From positions 248,001-312,000 of the forward strand of contig NZ_JALAHQ010000001.1 in assembly GCF_036983985.1 (NCBI RefSeq): 64,000 nt of DNA, in the 5' to 3' direction. Shown here piece by piece: positions 56,109-64,000 of this stretch. The notes under the pieces were generated by a model. That model saw only the letters and a program-made list of their open reading frames with translations, did not search any database and was not told the origin of the DNA. Origin of the DNA: Alishewanella metallidurans (GTDB taxonomy: Bacteria; Pseudomonadota; Gammaproteobacteria; Enterobacterales; Alteromonadaceae). Made by a program: the position numbers and the translations under genes. The stretch's first letter is position 1; each line of letters starts with the position of its first letter.

Positions 56109-58829
56109 ATGTTTGGAAAACTTTTTACCAAATTATTTGGTAGCCGCAACGACCGCTTCTTAAAAAAATTAGAAAAACAAGTACAGCAGATCAATGCGTT
56201 AGAGGCAGAGTTCGAAGCCTTATCCGACGACCAGCTGAAGAGCAAAACGCAAGAGTTTAAGCAACTACTTGCTGAAGGCAGCACGCTAGATGATATTCTG
56301 CCGCAAGCGTTTGCTACCGTGCGTGAAGCCAGTAAGCGTGTATTTGGTATGCGCCACTTTGACGTGCAGCTAATGGGCGGTATGGTGCTGCATCAGGGTA
56401 AAATCTCTGAAATGCGCACCGGTGAAGGTAAAACGCTAACGGCTACGCTACCGGCTTACCTTAACTCGCTTAATGGCGGTGGCGTACATGTTATTACCGT
56501 AAACGACTACCTTGCCCGTCGTGATGCACAAACTAACGAACCGTTATTTTCTTTTCTCGGCTTAACCGTTGGTGTAAACGTGCCAGGCATGGCGCACCCA
56601 GATAAACAGCAAGCCTACGCCGCTGATATTACCTATGGTACTAATAACGAGTTCGGTTTTGACTACTTGCGCGACAATATGGCGTTTTCGCCACAAGAGC
56701 GTGTTCAGCGCGATCAAGCCTTTGCTATTATCGATGAAGTTGACTCAATTTTAATTGACGAAGCGCGTACGCCGTTAATTATTTCTGGTCCAGCTGAAGA
56801 CAGTTCAGAGCTTTATAAACAAATTAACTTATTAGTGCCTCAGCTGGTACGGCAAGAAAAAGAAGATGAAGAAGGCGCACATGGTGACGGCCATTTCACT
56901 TTAGACGAAAAAGCGCGTCAGGTTTACTTAACCGAGCAAGGTCAAATTAAAGTTGAAGACATGCTGCGCGAGCATGGCTTAATTCAAGAGCATGACACCT
57001 TATTCTCCGCCGCCAACATTACATTGTTGCACCACGTATATGCCGCATTGCGTGCGCACCAGTTATTTAAACGCGACGTAGATTACGTAGTAAAAGACGG
57101 TGAGATTGTTATTGTTGACGAACACACTGGCCGTACTATGGAAGGCCGTCGTTGGTCAGAAGGCTTACACCAAGCGGTTGAAGCCAAAGAAGGCGTAAAA
57201 ATTCAAAATGAAAACCAAACCTTAGCCTCTATTACATTCCAGAATTACTTCAGATTATACGATAAGTTATCTGGTATGACGGGTACGGCAGATACTGAAG
57301 CATTTGAATTTCAACAGATTTACGGCCTTGAAACCATCGTAGTGCCAACCAATCGGCCAATGGTGCGTAAAGACATGGCTGATCTGGTGTATTTAAATGC
57401 TGAAGATAAATACCAAGCTATTATTGCTGATATTATTCAAACGCGTGATGCCAACCGCCCAGTGCTGGTGGGTACAGCCTCTATTGAAAGTTCAGAGTAT
57501 CTGTCTAATTTGCTTAACAAGGCAAAAATTAAACACCAAGTATTAAACGCCAAATTTCACGCTAACGAAGCGCAAATTATTGCCAATGCTGGCCAACCAG
57601 GTACGGTTACCATTGCTACTAACATGGCAGGTCGTGGTACAGATATCGTACTTGGCGGTAGTTTACAGTCAGAACTGGCGGCCTTAGGTGCTGATGCCAC
57701 AGATGCAGAAAAAGCCAAAATCAAAGCCGATTGGCAGGTGCGTCACGATGCAGTAATTGCCTCTGGCGGTTTGCATATTATTGGTACTGAACGTCATGAG
57801 TCACGTCGTATCGACAACCAATTGCGTGGTCGTTCTGGCCGGCAGGGTGATCCAGGTTCAAGCCGGTTCTACTTGTCGTTAGAAGATGCCTTAATGCGTA
57901 TTTTTGCTTCAGACCGTATGGCTGGCATGATGCGTCGTTTAGGCATGGAAAAAGGCGAAGCTATTGAACACCCTTGGGTAAGCCGTGCCATTGAAAATGC
58001 CCAGCGTAAAGTAGAAGCGCGCAACTTTGATATTCGTAAACAATTACTTGAGTTTGACGACGTAGCTAACGACCAACGTAAAGTCGTATACGAACAACGT
58101 AACGAACTGTTAGACGCCACTGACATCAGCGAAACCATTAGTGCTATTCGCACCGACGTAGTTGATGGCGTACTTAGTCAATATATTCCGCCACTGTCGT
58201 TAGATGAAATGTGGGATATACCAGGCTTAGAACAGCGCTTAAAAGCAGATTACTTACTCGACTTGCCAATAAGCCAGTGGCTGGCAGACGATAAAAAGCT
58301 GTTTGAAGAAAAGCTGCGTGAACGCATTCAACAAGAAGTTGAGCAAGCTTACGCACTTAAAGAACAAATGGTTGGCCCTGAAGTACTGCGTCAGTTTGAA
58401 AAAGCTATCATGCTTCAAAGCTTAGACACGCACTGGAAAGAACATTTAGCCGCAATGGACCACCTGCGCCAAGGTATTAATTTACGCGGTTATGCGCAGA
58501 AAAACCCGAAGCAAGAATATAAACGCGAAGCCTTTGAATTGTTTTCTACCATGTTAGAAAACTTGAAAATTGACGTAGTGGGTGTATTAGGCCGCGTGCA
58601 AGTGCGCGCCGCAGAAGATGTAGAAGCCGTTGATGAGCAGCGCCGTAAAGCAGATGCTGTACCGCATGATTATCAACATGACGAAGCTCAAAGCATTGGT
58701 AGCGACCTACCCGCTGATATGTCAGCAGCTACGCCAACATTTCGTGAGCATGACAAAATAGGCCGTAATGATGCTTGCCCCTGTGGTTCGGGCAAAAAGT
58801 ATAAGCAGTGTCACGGTAAGTTGGTATAA
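56109..58829 (+). CDS. secA: Preprotein translocase ATPase SecA
   Basis: A 906-residue motor that drives post-translational export through SecYEG. Walker A is in RTGEGKTLTATL near residue 102, Walker B in FAIIDEVDSILIDEARTP near 205, and the second nucleotide fold has TNMAGRGTDIVLGG. A C-terminal zinc finger CPCGSGKKYKQCH binds SecB. Length is normal. No SecM-like regulatory ORF lies upstream; the 155-base region to dciA holds its promoter. Confidence 0.98.
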   Translation: MFGKLFTKLFGSRNDRFLKKLEKQVQQINALEAEFEALSDDQLKSKTQEFKQLLAEGSTLDDILPQAFATVREASKRVFGMRHFDVQLMGGMVLHQGKISEMRTGEGKTLTATLPAYLNSLNGGGVHVITVNDYLARRDAQTNEPLFSFLGLTVGVNVPGMAHPDKQQAYAADITYGTNNEFGFDYLRDNMAFSPQERVQRDQAFAIIDEVDSILIDEARTPLIISGPAEDSSELYKQINLLVPQLVRQEKEDEEGAHGDGHFTLDEKARQVYLTEQGQIKVEDMLREHGLIQEHDTLFSAANITLLHHVYAALRAHQLFKRDVDYVVKDGEIVIVDEHTGRTMEGRRWSEGLHQAVEAKEGVKIQNENQTLASITFQNYFRLYDKLSGMTGTADTEAFEFQQIYGLETIVVPTNRPMVRKDMADLVYLNAEDKYQAIIADIIQTRDANRPVLVGTASIESSEYLSNLLNKAKIKHQVLNAKFHANEAQIIANAGQPGTVTIATNMAGRGTDIVLGGSLQSELAALGADATDAEKAKIKADWQVRHDAVIASGGLHIIGTERHESRRIDNQLRGRSGRQGDPGSSRFYLSLEDALMRIFASDRMAGMMRRLGMEKGEAIEHPWVSRAIENAQRKVEARNFDIRKQLLEFDDVANDQRKVVYEQRNELLDATDISETISAIRTDVVDGVLSQYIPPLSLDEMWDIPGLEQRLKADYLLDLPISQWLADDKKLFEEKLRERIQQEVEQAYALKEQMVGPEVLRQFEKAIMLQSLDTHWKEHLAAMDHLRQGINLRGYAQKNPKQEYKREAFELFSTMLENLKIDVVGVLGRVQVRAAEDVEAVDEQRRKADAVPHDYQHDEAQSIGSDLPADMSAATPTFREHDKIGRNDACPCGSGKKYKQCHGKLV

Positions 58830-58887
58830 GCCAAACTCGCCATAGGGTACATAAAGTCGGCTTCGGCTGCATACTGTTCATTTAAGC

Positions 58888-58988
58888 AAGATCCGGCTTG
58901 CTCTAAGCCAACCGTTGAAGGCAAGGATGCCTGAAGCGAGCCCCCAAGGAAGGGTTCACGGCGTGTTGGTGTGAGCAAGCCGGATCTT
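58888..58988. repeat. Palindromic intergenic repeat downstream of secA
   Basis: Perfect 16-bp arms (AAGATCCGGCTTGCTC at 58888-58903 and its complement at 58973-58988) bracket a 69-base core. The core has an inner CCAAC/GTTGG pair and a small GGCA-AGGA-TGCC hairpin. This core type recurs as an intergenic repeat in marine gammaproteobacteria, to my recollection. The spurious minus-strand ORF through it has the peptide HPCLQRLA seen wherever such repeats are annotated as genes. Confidence 0.7.
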
Positions 58989-59022
58989 TCGCGTTACTAA
59001 CTGGCGAGCACGTGCAGAAACA

Positions 59023-59436
59023 ATGCAAAATACCCCTCAATATAAAGTCATACACGTTGCCGTTGGCGTAATTATGCGCGATAAGCAAATTTTGCTTGCG
59101 TTACGTAGCGCTAAACAGCACCAGGGTGGTAAGTGGGAGTTTCCTGGTGGCAAAGTAGAGCCAAGCGAGAGCGTGCAACAGGCGTTGTTACGCGAGCTAC
59201 ACGAAGAGATCGGCATTAACGTAACCGCAAGCTGCGCATTAATGCAGCTTGAGTACCACTACCCAGAAAAAACTGTGCAATTAGATGTGTGGTTAGTAAG
59301 CGAGTTTACTGGCGAGCCACAAGGCCGTGAAGGCCAGCCGCTGCGCTGGGTTAGCGTGGCAGAGCTTGGCGATATTACCTTTCCCGATGCCAATCAACCC
59401 ATCGTGCAGCGCATTGTGCAGCAGTTTGGCGTTTAG
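59023..59436 (+). CDS. mutT: 8-oxo-dGTP diphosphatase MutT
   Basis: A 137-residue Nudix hydrolase that removes oxidised guanine nucleotides from the pool. Nudix box at about 42-64: GGKVEPSES then REL and EEIG with the required Glu residues. Length and place between secA and yacG match the classical mutT locus. It overlaps the converging yacG gene by four bases. Confidence 0.93.
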   Translation: MQNTPQYKVIHVAVGVIMRDKQILLALRSAKQHQGGKWEFPGGKVEPSESVQQALLRELHEEIGINVTASCALMQLEYHYPEKTVQLDVWLVSEFTGEPQGREGQPLRWVSVAELGDITFPDANQPIVQRIVQQFGV

Positions 59437-59660
59437 TGTTGAAAAAATTCGTTATCTTGAGCCATAAACTCTTGCTCAAGCTCAGCTAAATATTCTTCTG
59501 ATAACTGGTTATCTATCGCTGTTTTATCGGCAATGCGATGGTTTTCTGCTGCCCAATCGCCTAAGTCTATTAACTTACAGCGCTCTGAGCAAAATGGCCG
59601 AAAAGCGGCGTCAGCAGACCACACTACATCAATATCACAGGTCGGGCATTTAACTTTCAT
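59433..59660 (-). CDS. yacG: DNA gyrase inhibitor YacG (zinc protein)
   Basis: A 75-residue zinc-binding protein with Cys5/Cys8 and Cys24/Cys28 (CPTC and CSERC), followed by the family LIDLGDWA. YacG binds GyrB and blocks DNA binding. Thirty bases after zapD in the usual coaE-zapD-yacG order. Confidence 0.95.
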   Translation of the reverse strand: MKVKCPTCDIDVVWSADAAFRPFCSERCKLIDLGDWAAENHRIADKTAIDNQLSEEYLAELEQEFMAQDNEFFQH

Positions 59661-59689
59661 TTAGCTACTCCAAATACGTACTACAAGCC

Positions 59690-60436
59690 TTAACAACAAG
59701 CTAATGCAAAGTTGATGCTCTTATCGCTATTACAGCGGCCGGTTTCGTCACATAACTGCATAAAGCGAATAGCATACCGATACTTGTTACCGCTTACTGT
59801 TGGGTAAACGCCAGCAGCTAACGGATAGCGAATACGCAATAATTCGGTCTGTTCAGTGTTACTTTGATAAAAGCCATTATTGGCTACAGCATCGGCAAAC
59901 TGGCCTTTTTCGCGGCAAAAGCCTAAAACAAATTCTACCGTTTGCTGCAATAAGGCAAACTCATTATACCAGCTCGTCGCCATTTGTTTGCGTTCTGCCA
60001 AAGGTAAATTAGACCAGTAATGCAATTGCGGCACGTCAAAATAACAAGCGCCACCTGGAATAGAAAAGCGTTGCCGCAGCGGCGCGAGAAATTTATCCTC
60101 TTTTAAGGTGCCAACAAATTTACCGCTGCGTAGCAGTTCACTTTGTAGTCTTACAGCTTGTTGTAATACCAATTTTAGCTTGTCGTCAGAAACCGAAGGG
60201 TGGTTCGCCCAAGCTACCAGCGCATTTTCACAGCGCTCGCAATCTTTAATCAGATCGGGGCGAATATCATTGCGATCAATTACTTCTATTAAATCAAATA
60301 GCGTATTAAAAAATGCCTGCTGCTGCCATTCGCTGTCTAACGGCATCAGGTTATGAAGTTGCGTTAACAAATACTCTAAACGCAGATAGGTACGAAGCTT
60401 TTCATTTAACGGATGTTCGTAAATAAGTTCAGTCAT
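59690..60436 (-). CDS. zapD: Cell division protein ZapD
   Basis: A 248-residue cytoplasmic protein that cross-links FtsZ filaments through the FtsZ C-terminal peptide. The N-terminal helical domain opens YEHPLNEKLRTYLRLEYL, and the C-terminal beta domain has GGACYFDVPQLHYW. Follows coaE by 45 bases, the conserved gene order. Confidence 0.94.
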   Translation of the reverse strand: MTELIYEHPLNEKLRTYLRLEYLLTQLHNLMPLDSEWQQQAFFNTLFDLIEVIDRNDIRPDLIKDCERCENALVAWANHPSVSDDKLKLVLQQAVRLQSELLRSGKFVGTLKEDKFLAPLRQRFSIPGGACYFDVPQLHYWSNLPLAERKQMATSWYNEFALLQQTVEFVLGFCREKGQFADAVANNGFYQSNTEQTELLRIRYPLAAGVYPTVSGNKYRYAIRFMQLCDETGRCNSDKSINFALACC

Positions 60437-60481
60437 GTGTCTGTCGTTTACGCCTGTTGTGACAGCTCACTGCATACTTAG

Positions 60482-61090
60482 TTACGGTATTGCTGTCGCC
60501 TGCTGCAAATATTGCTGATGCAAGCGACTAACTTTGGCGACTAAATCAGAGATACTGCTGTCATTGGTAATTATATCGTCGGCCAGTTTTAGCCGTTCGC
60601 TACGCGATATCTGCGCTGCCATTATCGCCTTTATTTGCTGCTCGTCGGCTTTATCCCTAGCCATAGCGCGGCTTAACTGCAAGCTTTCGGGTAAATCTAT
60701 TACTAATACCCGTTGCACATGCTGGTTAAGCTTATTTTCTAACAGTAACGGTGCAACTAATAACGCATAAGGAGATGTTAGTTTCTTTAATTGTAATAGC
60801 AATGTTTGCCGTATTGCTGGGTGTAATAATTGTTCAAGCCATATTTTATCGCTGGCACAGCTAAACACCCTCTGACGCAGCTCGGCTCTATTAAGTTCAC
60901 CGCTAGTAAGTAATATACCTTCGCCAAAGTATTGCGTTATAGCCTGCAAGCAGGGCGTGCCAGGCATAACAACTTCTCGGGCTACGATATCGGCATCAAC
61001 ATGTTGTACGCCTAACGCAGAAAACAACTCGGTTATCGTCGTTTTGCCACAACCAATGCCACCAGTAAGACCAACAATAAAACCAGACAC
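60482..61090 (-). CDS. coaE: Dephospho-CoA kinase CoaE
   Basis: A 202-residue P-loop kinase for the last step of coenzyme A synthesis. Walker A is GGIGCGKTT near residue 10-18, followed by DADIVAREVV and the lid-type VIDLPESLQLSRAMARD. It is 16 bases after pilD in the same direction, the usual pilBCD-coaE order. Confidence 0.96.
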   Translation of the reverse strand: MSGFIVGLTGGIGCGKTTITELFSALGVQHVDADIVAREVVMPGTPCLQAITQYFGEGILLTSGELNRAELRQRVFSCASDKIWLEQLLHPAIRQTLLLQLKKLTSPYALLVAPLLLENKLNQHVQRVLVIDLPESLQLSRAMARDKADEQQIKAIMAAQISRSERLKLADDIITNDSSISDLVAKVSRLHQQYLQQATAIP

Positions 61091-61106
61091 TACAAGCCCC
61101 CCGACA

Positions 61107-61985
61107 CTACAAATTTAAATAGCGTAAGTAGGCATTGGTTAATTGCTCGCCCCATAACATGGCTATCCAGCCTGCCGCTGCAATATAAGGCCCAAACGGA
61201 ATAGGTGTGCTTCTATCCTTGTCTTGCACACTAAGCAGCGTAATACCAACCACCGCACCCACTAAAGACGACAGTAAAATAATCAGCGGCAACTGCTGCC
61301 AGCCCAGTAAGGCGCCAAATATGGCCAGTAATTTAAAGTCGCCATAACCCATACCTTCTTTGCCGGTTAATAACTTAAATAACCAATACACCGACCATAA
61401 GCTAAGGTAGCCCGCAGCGGCGCCGACCATAGCTTGTGCTGGATTAACAAAAGCTGAATCGCTAAGGCTAAATAACAAGGCAAACCAGAGTAAGGGTAGG
61501 GTAATTTGATCGGGTAGCAACATCTTATCAATGTCGATAAAAGTCAGCGTAATTAACGCCCAGGTAATAACAATAAATACTATAGCGGCAATACCAAAGC
61601 CTAGCTGCCAGGCTACTACGGCCGACATTACCGCCGTTAATAATTCTACTAACGGGTAACGTGCGCTAATGCTGGTGCGGCAATTACGGCATTTGCCTTT
61701 TAATAGCAACCAGCTAAGCACAGGTATATTATCGCGCGCCTGAACCATAGCATTACAGCTTGGGCAAGCCGAACGTGGTGTTGCTAGGTTAAATTTAGCC
61801 GGTGCTTGTGCTGTGCCATCAGGGCTAAAATACGCCTGATATTCTTGCCGCCATTCGTTTTCCATCATTTTTGGCAGGCGATAAATAACGACATTTAAAA
61901 AGCTGCCAATGATTAAACCTAAAATTACGGCAATAACAATAAATAATACTGGAAAAGCAACTAACGCTTCGGTAACTGACGACAT
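61107..61985 (-). CDS. pilD: Type IV prepilin peptidase / methyltransferase PilD
   Basis: A 292-residue inner-membrane aspartyl peptidase that cleaves and N-methylates prepilins and type II secretion pseudopilins. The cytoplasmic four-cysteine zinc loop is CPSC then CRNC, and the two catalytic Asp residues lie in IDIDKMLLPD and GYGDFKLLA. About eight membrane segments. Start overlaps the pilC stop by one base. Confidence 0.96.
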   Translation of the reverse strand: MSSVTEALVAFPVLFIVIAVILGLIIGSFLNVVIYRLPKMMENEWRQEYQAYFSPDGTAQAPAKFNLATPRSACPSCNAMVQARDNIPVLSWLLLKGKCRNCRTSISARYPLVELLTAVMSAVVAWQLGFGIAAIVFIVITWALITLTFIDIDKMLLPDQITLPLLWFALLFSLSDSAFVNPAQAMVGAAAGYLSLWSVYWLFKLLTGKEGMGYGDFKLLAIFGALLGWQQLPLIILLSSLVGAVVGITLLSVQDKDRSTPIPFGPYIAAAGWIAMLWGEQLTNAYLRYLNL

Positions 61986-63214
61986 TATATAATAGATCCC
62001 ATCTGGAAAATGGGTAGGTACATGGCAATAATTAAACCGCCTATTAATACACCCAATACCGCCATAATTAGTGGCTCTAACAACGCCGTTAAACCGTCAA
62101 CTGCATCGTCAACTTCTTGCTCATAAATGCTTGCAACCTTGCTTAGCATGCTATCGAGGGCGCCCGTTTCTTCGCCAATAGATACCATTGATAGCACCAT
62201 TTCTGGAAACTGGTCGGTTTGCTTCATGGCTAAATGCATCTGGTTACCCACTGAGACTTCCTCGCGAATAAACAAAATAGCATTTTTATATACCTCATTA
62301 CCCGCTGCGCCCGCAGCAGATTCCAGCGCTTCAATTAAAGGTACACCGGCAGCAAAGGTGGTGGAAAGGGTACGCGCATAACGTGCTACCGCGGCTTTAT
62401 TTAAAATACTACCAATAACCGGTAGTTTAATAATGCGGCCATCTGCCCAAGTTCTAAACGTTAAATTATTAGCGTAAGTTTTTTTTACGATATAACCAAA
62501 AGCAAATATTGCAGCTAATACCAGCCACCAATACTCCTGCATTACTTCTGAAATATGTAGTACGAGCTGAGTAAATGCGGGAAGCTCGGCGCCAAAACCA
62601 GCAAAAATTTCGGCAAATTGCGGCACCACAAAAATAAGCAATATTGAGGTAACTATCGCCGATACCACTAACACCGCAATAGGGTAAAACATGGCCTTTT
62701 TAATTTTTGATTTAAGTGCTTCGGCTTTTTCTTTATAAATAGCCAGCCGGTCAAAAATTTGGTCTAACGAGCCTGATGCTTCGCCCGACTTTACTAGGTC
62801 GCAGTATAAATCATCAAAATACTTTGGGTGCTCGCGCAATGTTTCGGATAATGGCAAACCGGCTTGCACTTTTACCGAGATTTTCTGCATTAAGGTGCGT
62901 AAACTTTTATTATCTGCGCCGTTAGCAATAAGGTCTATTGACTGCACTAACGGCACGCCGGCACCTAGCATAGTGGCAATTTGTCGGGTAAAAATAGCGA
63001 TATCTAAAGCGGTAATTTTTTTACCGTCGCCAAACAGTGATTTAGGTTTGCGCTTTACGCCCGATGGCGTAATACCTTGTTGGCGCAGCAATGCCTTAGC
63101 TTCAGCTATGCTAGTGCCTTTTATTTCACCATCAACTTTGCTGCCGCGGCGGTTTACACCTTTATATTTAAATACTTCCAGCTCTTTTATTTTAAGTTGT
63201 TGTGCCTGAGCCAT
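61985..63214 (-). CDS. pilC: Type IV pilus inner-membrane platform protein PilC
   Basis: A 409-residue GspF/PilC-type platform protein that couples the assembly ATPase to pilin insertion. Two homologous cytoplasmic helical domains (about 80-200 and 285-400; ALDIAIFTRQIATML and ARYARTLSTTFAAGV) each precede membrane segments. A basic N-terminal extension EVFKYKGVNRRGSKVDGEI is the usual start. It is 80 bases after pilB. Confidence 0.95.
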   Translation of the reverse strand: MAQAQQLKIKELEVFKYKGVNRRGSKVDGEIKGTSIAEAKALLRQQGITPSGVKRKPKSLFGDGKKITALDIAIFTRQIATMLGAGVPLVQSIDLIANGADNKSLRTLMQKISVKVQAGLPLSETLREHPKYFDDLYCDLVKSGEASGSLDQIFDRLAIYKEKAEALKSKIKKAMFYPIAVLVVSAIVTSILLIFVVPQFAEIFAGFGAELPAFTQLVLHISEVMQEYWWLVLAAIFAFGYIVKKTYANNLTFRTWADGRIIKLPVIGSILNKAAVARYARTLSTTFAAGVPLIEALESAAGAAGNEVYKNAILFIREEVSVGNQMHLAMKQTDQFPEMVLSMVSIGEETGALDSMLSKVASIYEQEVDDAVDGLTALLEPLIMAVLGVLIGGLIIAMYLPIFQMGSII

Positions 63215-63294
63215 AGTGGTTTCCTGTTGCTGTGCCTTGTTAGCACCTAGTTTATTTATTTATATCATTTTATGTAAGCTAGGTGTAACTATGT

Positions 63295-64000
63295 TTAGCC
63301 TTTGGTTACGCGGTTAATTTCTGCCAAGCTAGTTAAGCCCGCCGCGGCTTTAATTAAACCCGATTGGCGCAAATTATTAACTCCATCGGTTTGTGCCTGA
63401 GCGGCAATATCTAACGAGTTACCACCTTGCATAATAATATCCGCCATTTTCGGGCTAACAGGCATAACTTCGTATATACCCACCCGGCCTTTATAGCCAT
63501 TAGTGCAATATTCGCAGCCTACCGGCTTAAATATTTTTACGCTGGGCAACTGCTGGGCAGTAAAACCTTGTTTTAATAGCTCTGCCTCTGGTAGCACTTC
63601 TTGCTGTTTGCATTGGCTACATAAACGCCGCGCTAGGCGCTGGGCAATAATAAGCGATACCGAGCTGGCTACGTTATACGAGGGTACACCCATGTTAAGT
63701 AAGCGAGTTAGGGTTTCCGGTGCCGAGTTAGTGTGCAGCGTTGATAATACCAAGTGGCCGGTTTGTGCTGCTTTAATTGCTATTTCGGCGGTTTCTAAAT
63801 CTCGAATTTCACCCACCATTACCACGTCAGGGTCTTGGCGCAAAAAAGCTTTTAAGGCGGTGGCGAAAGTTAAGCCTGCACGCGGGTTTACCTGCACTTG
63901 GTTAACGCCGGCTAAGTTAATTTCTACCGGGTCTTCCGCAGTAGAAATATTGGTTTCGCTGGTATTTAAAATGGCTAAGCCGGTATACAGCGATACGGTT
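63295..64000 (-). CDS. pilB: Type IV pilus extension ATPase PilB (partial, N-terminus cut by window edge)
   Basis: The C-terminal 234 residues of the secretion ATPase that powers pilus extension; the frame is open to the window end, so about 330 residues are missing. An internal GTG at 63897 is only a valine codon. Visible are the Asp box and Walker B region LRQDPDVVMVGEIRD, the His box TGHLVLSTLHTN, and a zinc site CSQC with CEYC. The pilB-pilC-pilD order confirms it. Confidence 0.95.
   Translation of the reverse strand, partial: TVSLYTGLAILNTSETNISTAEDPVEINLAGVNQVQVNPRAGLTFATALKAFLRQDPDVVMVGEIRDLETAEIAIKAAQTGHLVLSTLHTNSAPETLTRLLNMGVPSYNVASSVSLIIAQRLARRLCSQCKQQEVLPEAELLKQGFTAQQLPSVKIFKPVGCEYCTNGYKGRVGIYEVMPVSPKMADIIMQGGNSLDIAAQAQTDGVNNLRQSGLIKAAAGLTSLAEINRVTKG

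Noticed and set aside
58903..59088. Minus-strand ORF of 61 codons between secA and mutT
   Set aside because: It runs through the palindromic repeat and the start of mutT. The peptide end HPCLQRLA is a by-product of that repeat type, and there is no ribosome-binding site.

Overview
The window reads as a chromosome segment of a Gram-negative gammaproteobacterium of the Alteromonadales type. Rheinheimera, Arsukibacterium and Alishewanella are the closest guess, from gene content and moderate GC only; no marker here fixes the genus. Nearly all of it is coding. The two cut genes are hldE at the left edge (C-terminus missing) and pilB at the right edge (N-terminus missing). I see no tRNA, rRNA, phage, insertion sequence or CRISPR array. 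The one RNA gene is rnpB.

Layout. (1) 1-5.1 kb, lipopolysaccharide inner core: hldE and gmhA (ADP-heptose), an unassigned GT-B glycosyltransferase, and, divergent from it, waaA fused to a Kdo-kinase-like domain. (2) 5.2-13.1 kb, mixed genes: a large Sel1-repeat protein, a YhiN-type flavoprotein, an unknown small protein, a DUF4862 protein, a secreted S9 peptidase, a CBS-domain protein and a small secreted protein. (3) 13.2-21.5 kb, a signalling block on the minus strand: a stand-alone HPt protein, a CHASE/PAS hybrid histidine kinase, a REC-GGDEF diguanylate cyclase, a YkgJ-type cysteine-cluster protein, and a 7TM GGDEF protein with degenerate catalytic residues. (4) 21.7-26.1 kb: a cytochrome c, recQ, a YigI-type thioesterase, rarD and a DUF599 protein. 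(5) 26.2-30.9 kb: dolP-diaA-yraN-lpoA, divergent rsmI, and rnpB.

(6) 31-37.4 kb is the most interesting accessory block: a TonB-dependent receptor, divergent from an NlpC/P60 peptidase plus dipeptide-epimerase operon, and a convergent RpiR/MurR-type regulator. It looks like a regulated murein-peptide scavenging locus. It sits between rnpB and mraZ, which are neighbours in Pseudomonas. The same GAAT-N5-ATTC inverted repeat lies upstream of the receptor/peptidase pair and of the regulator, a plausible shared operator.

(7) 37.8-55.5 kb is a complete division and cell-wall cluster, mraZ-rsmH-ftsL-ftsI-murE-murF-mraY-murD-ftsW-murG-murC-ddl-ftsQ-ftsA-ftsZ, followed by lpxC. It has tight overlaps and a three-repeat MraZ operator upstream. 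(8) 55.5-64 kb: divergent dciA and secA, a palindromic intergenic repeat, mutT, and the minus-strand run yacG-zapD-coaE-pilD-pilC-pilB. The dominant theme is envelope biogenesis: LPS core, lipid A, peptidoglycan synthesis, its activator LpoA, and peptide scavenging.
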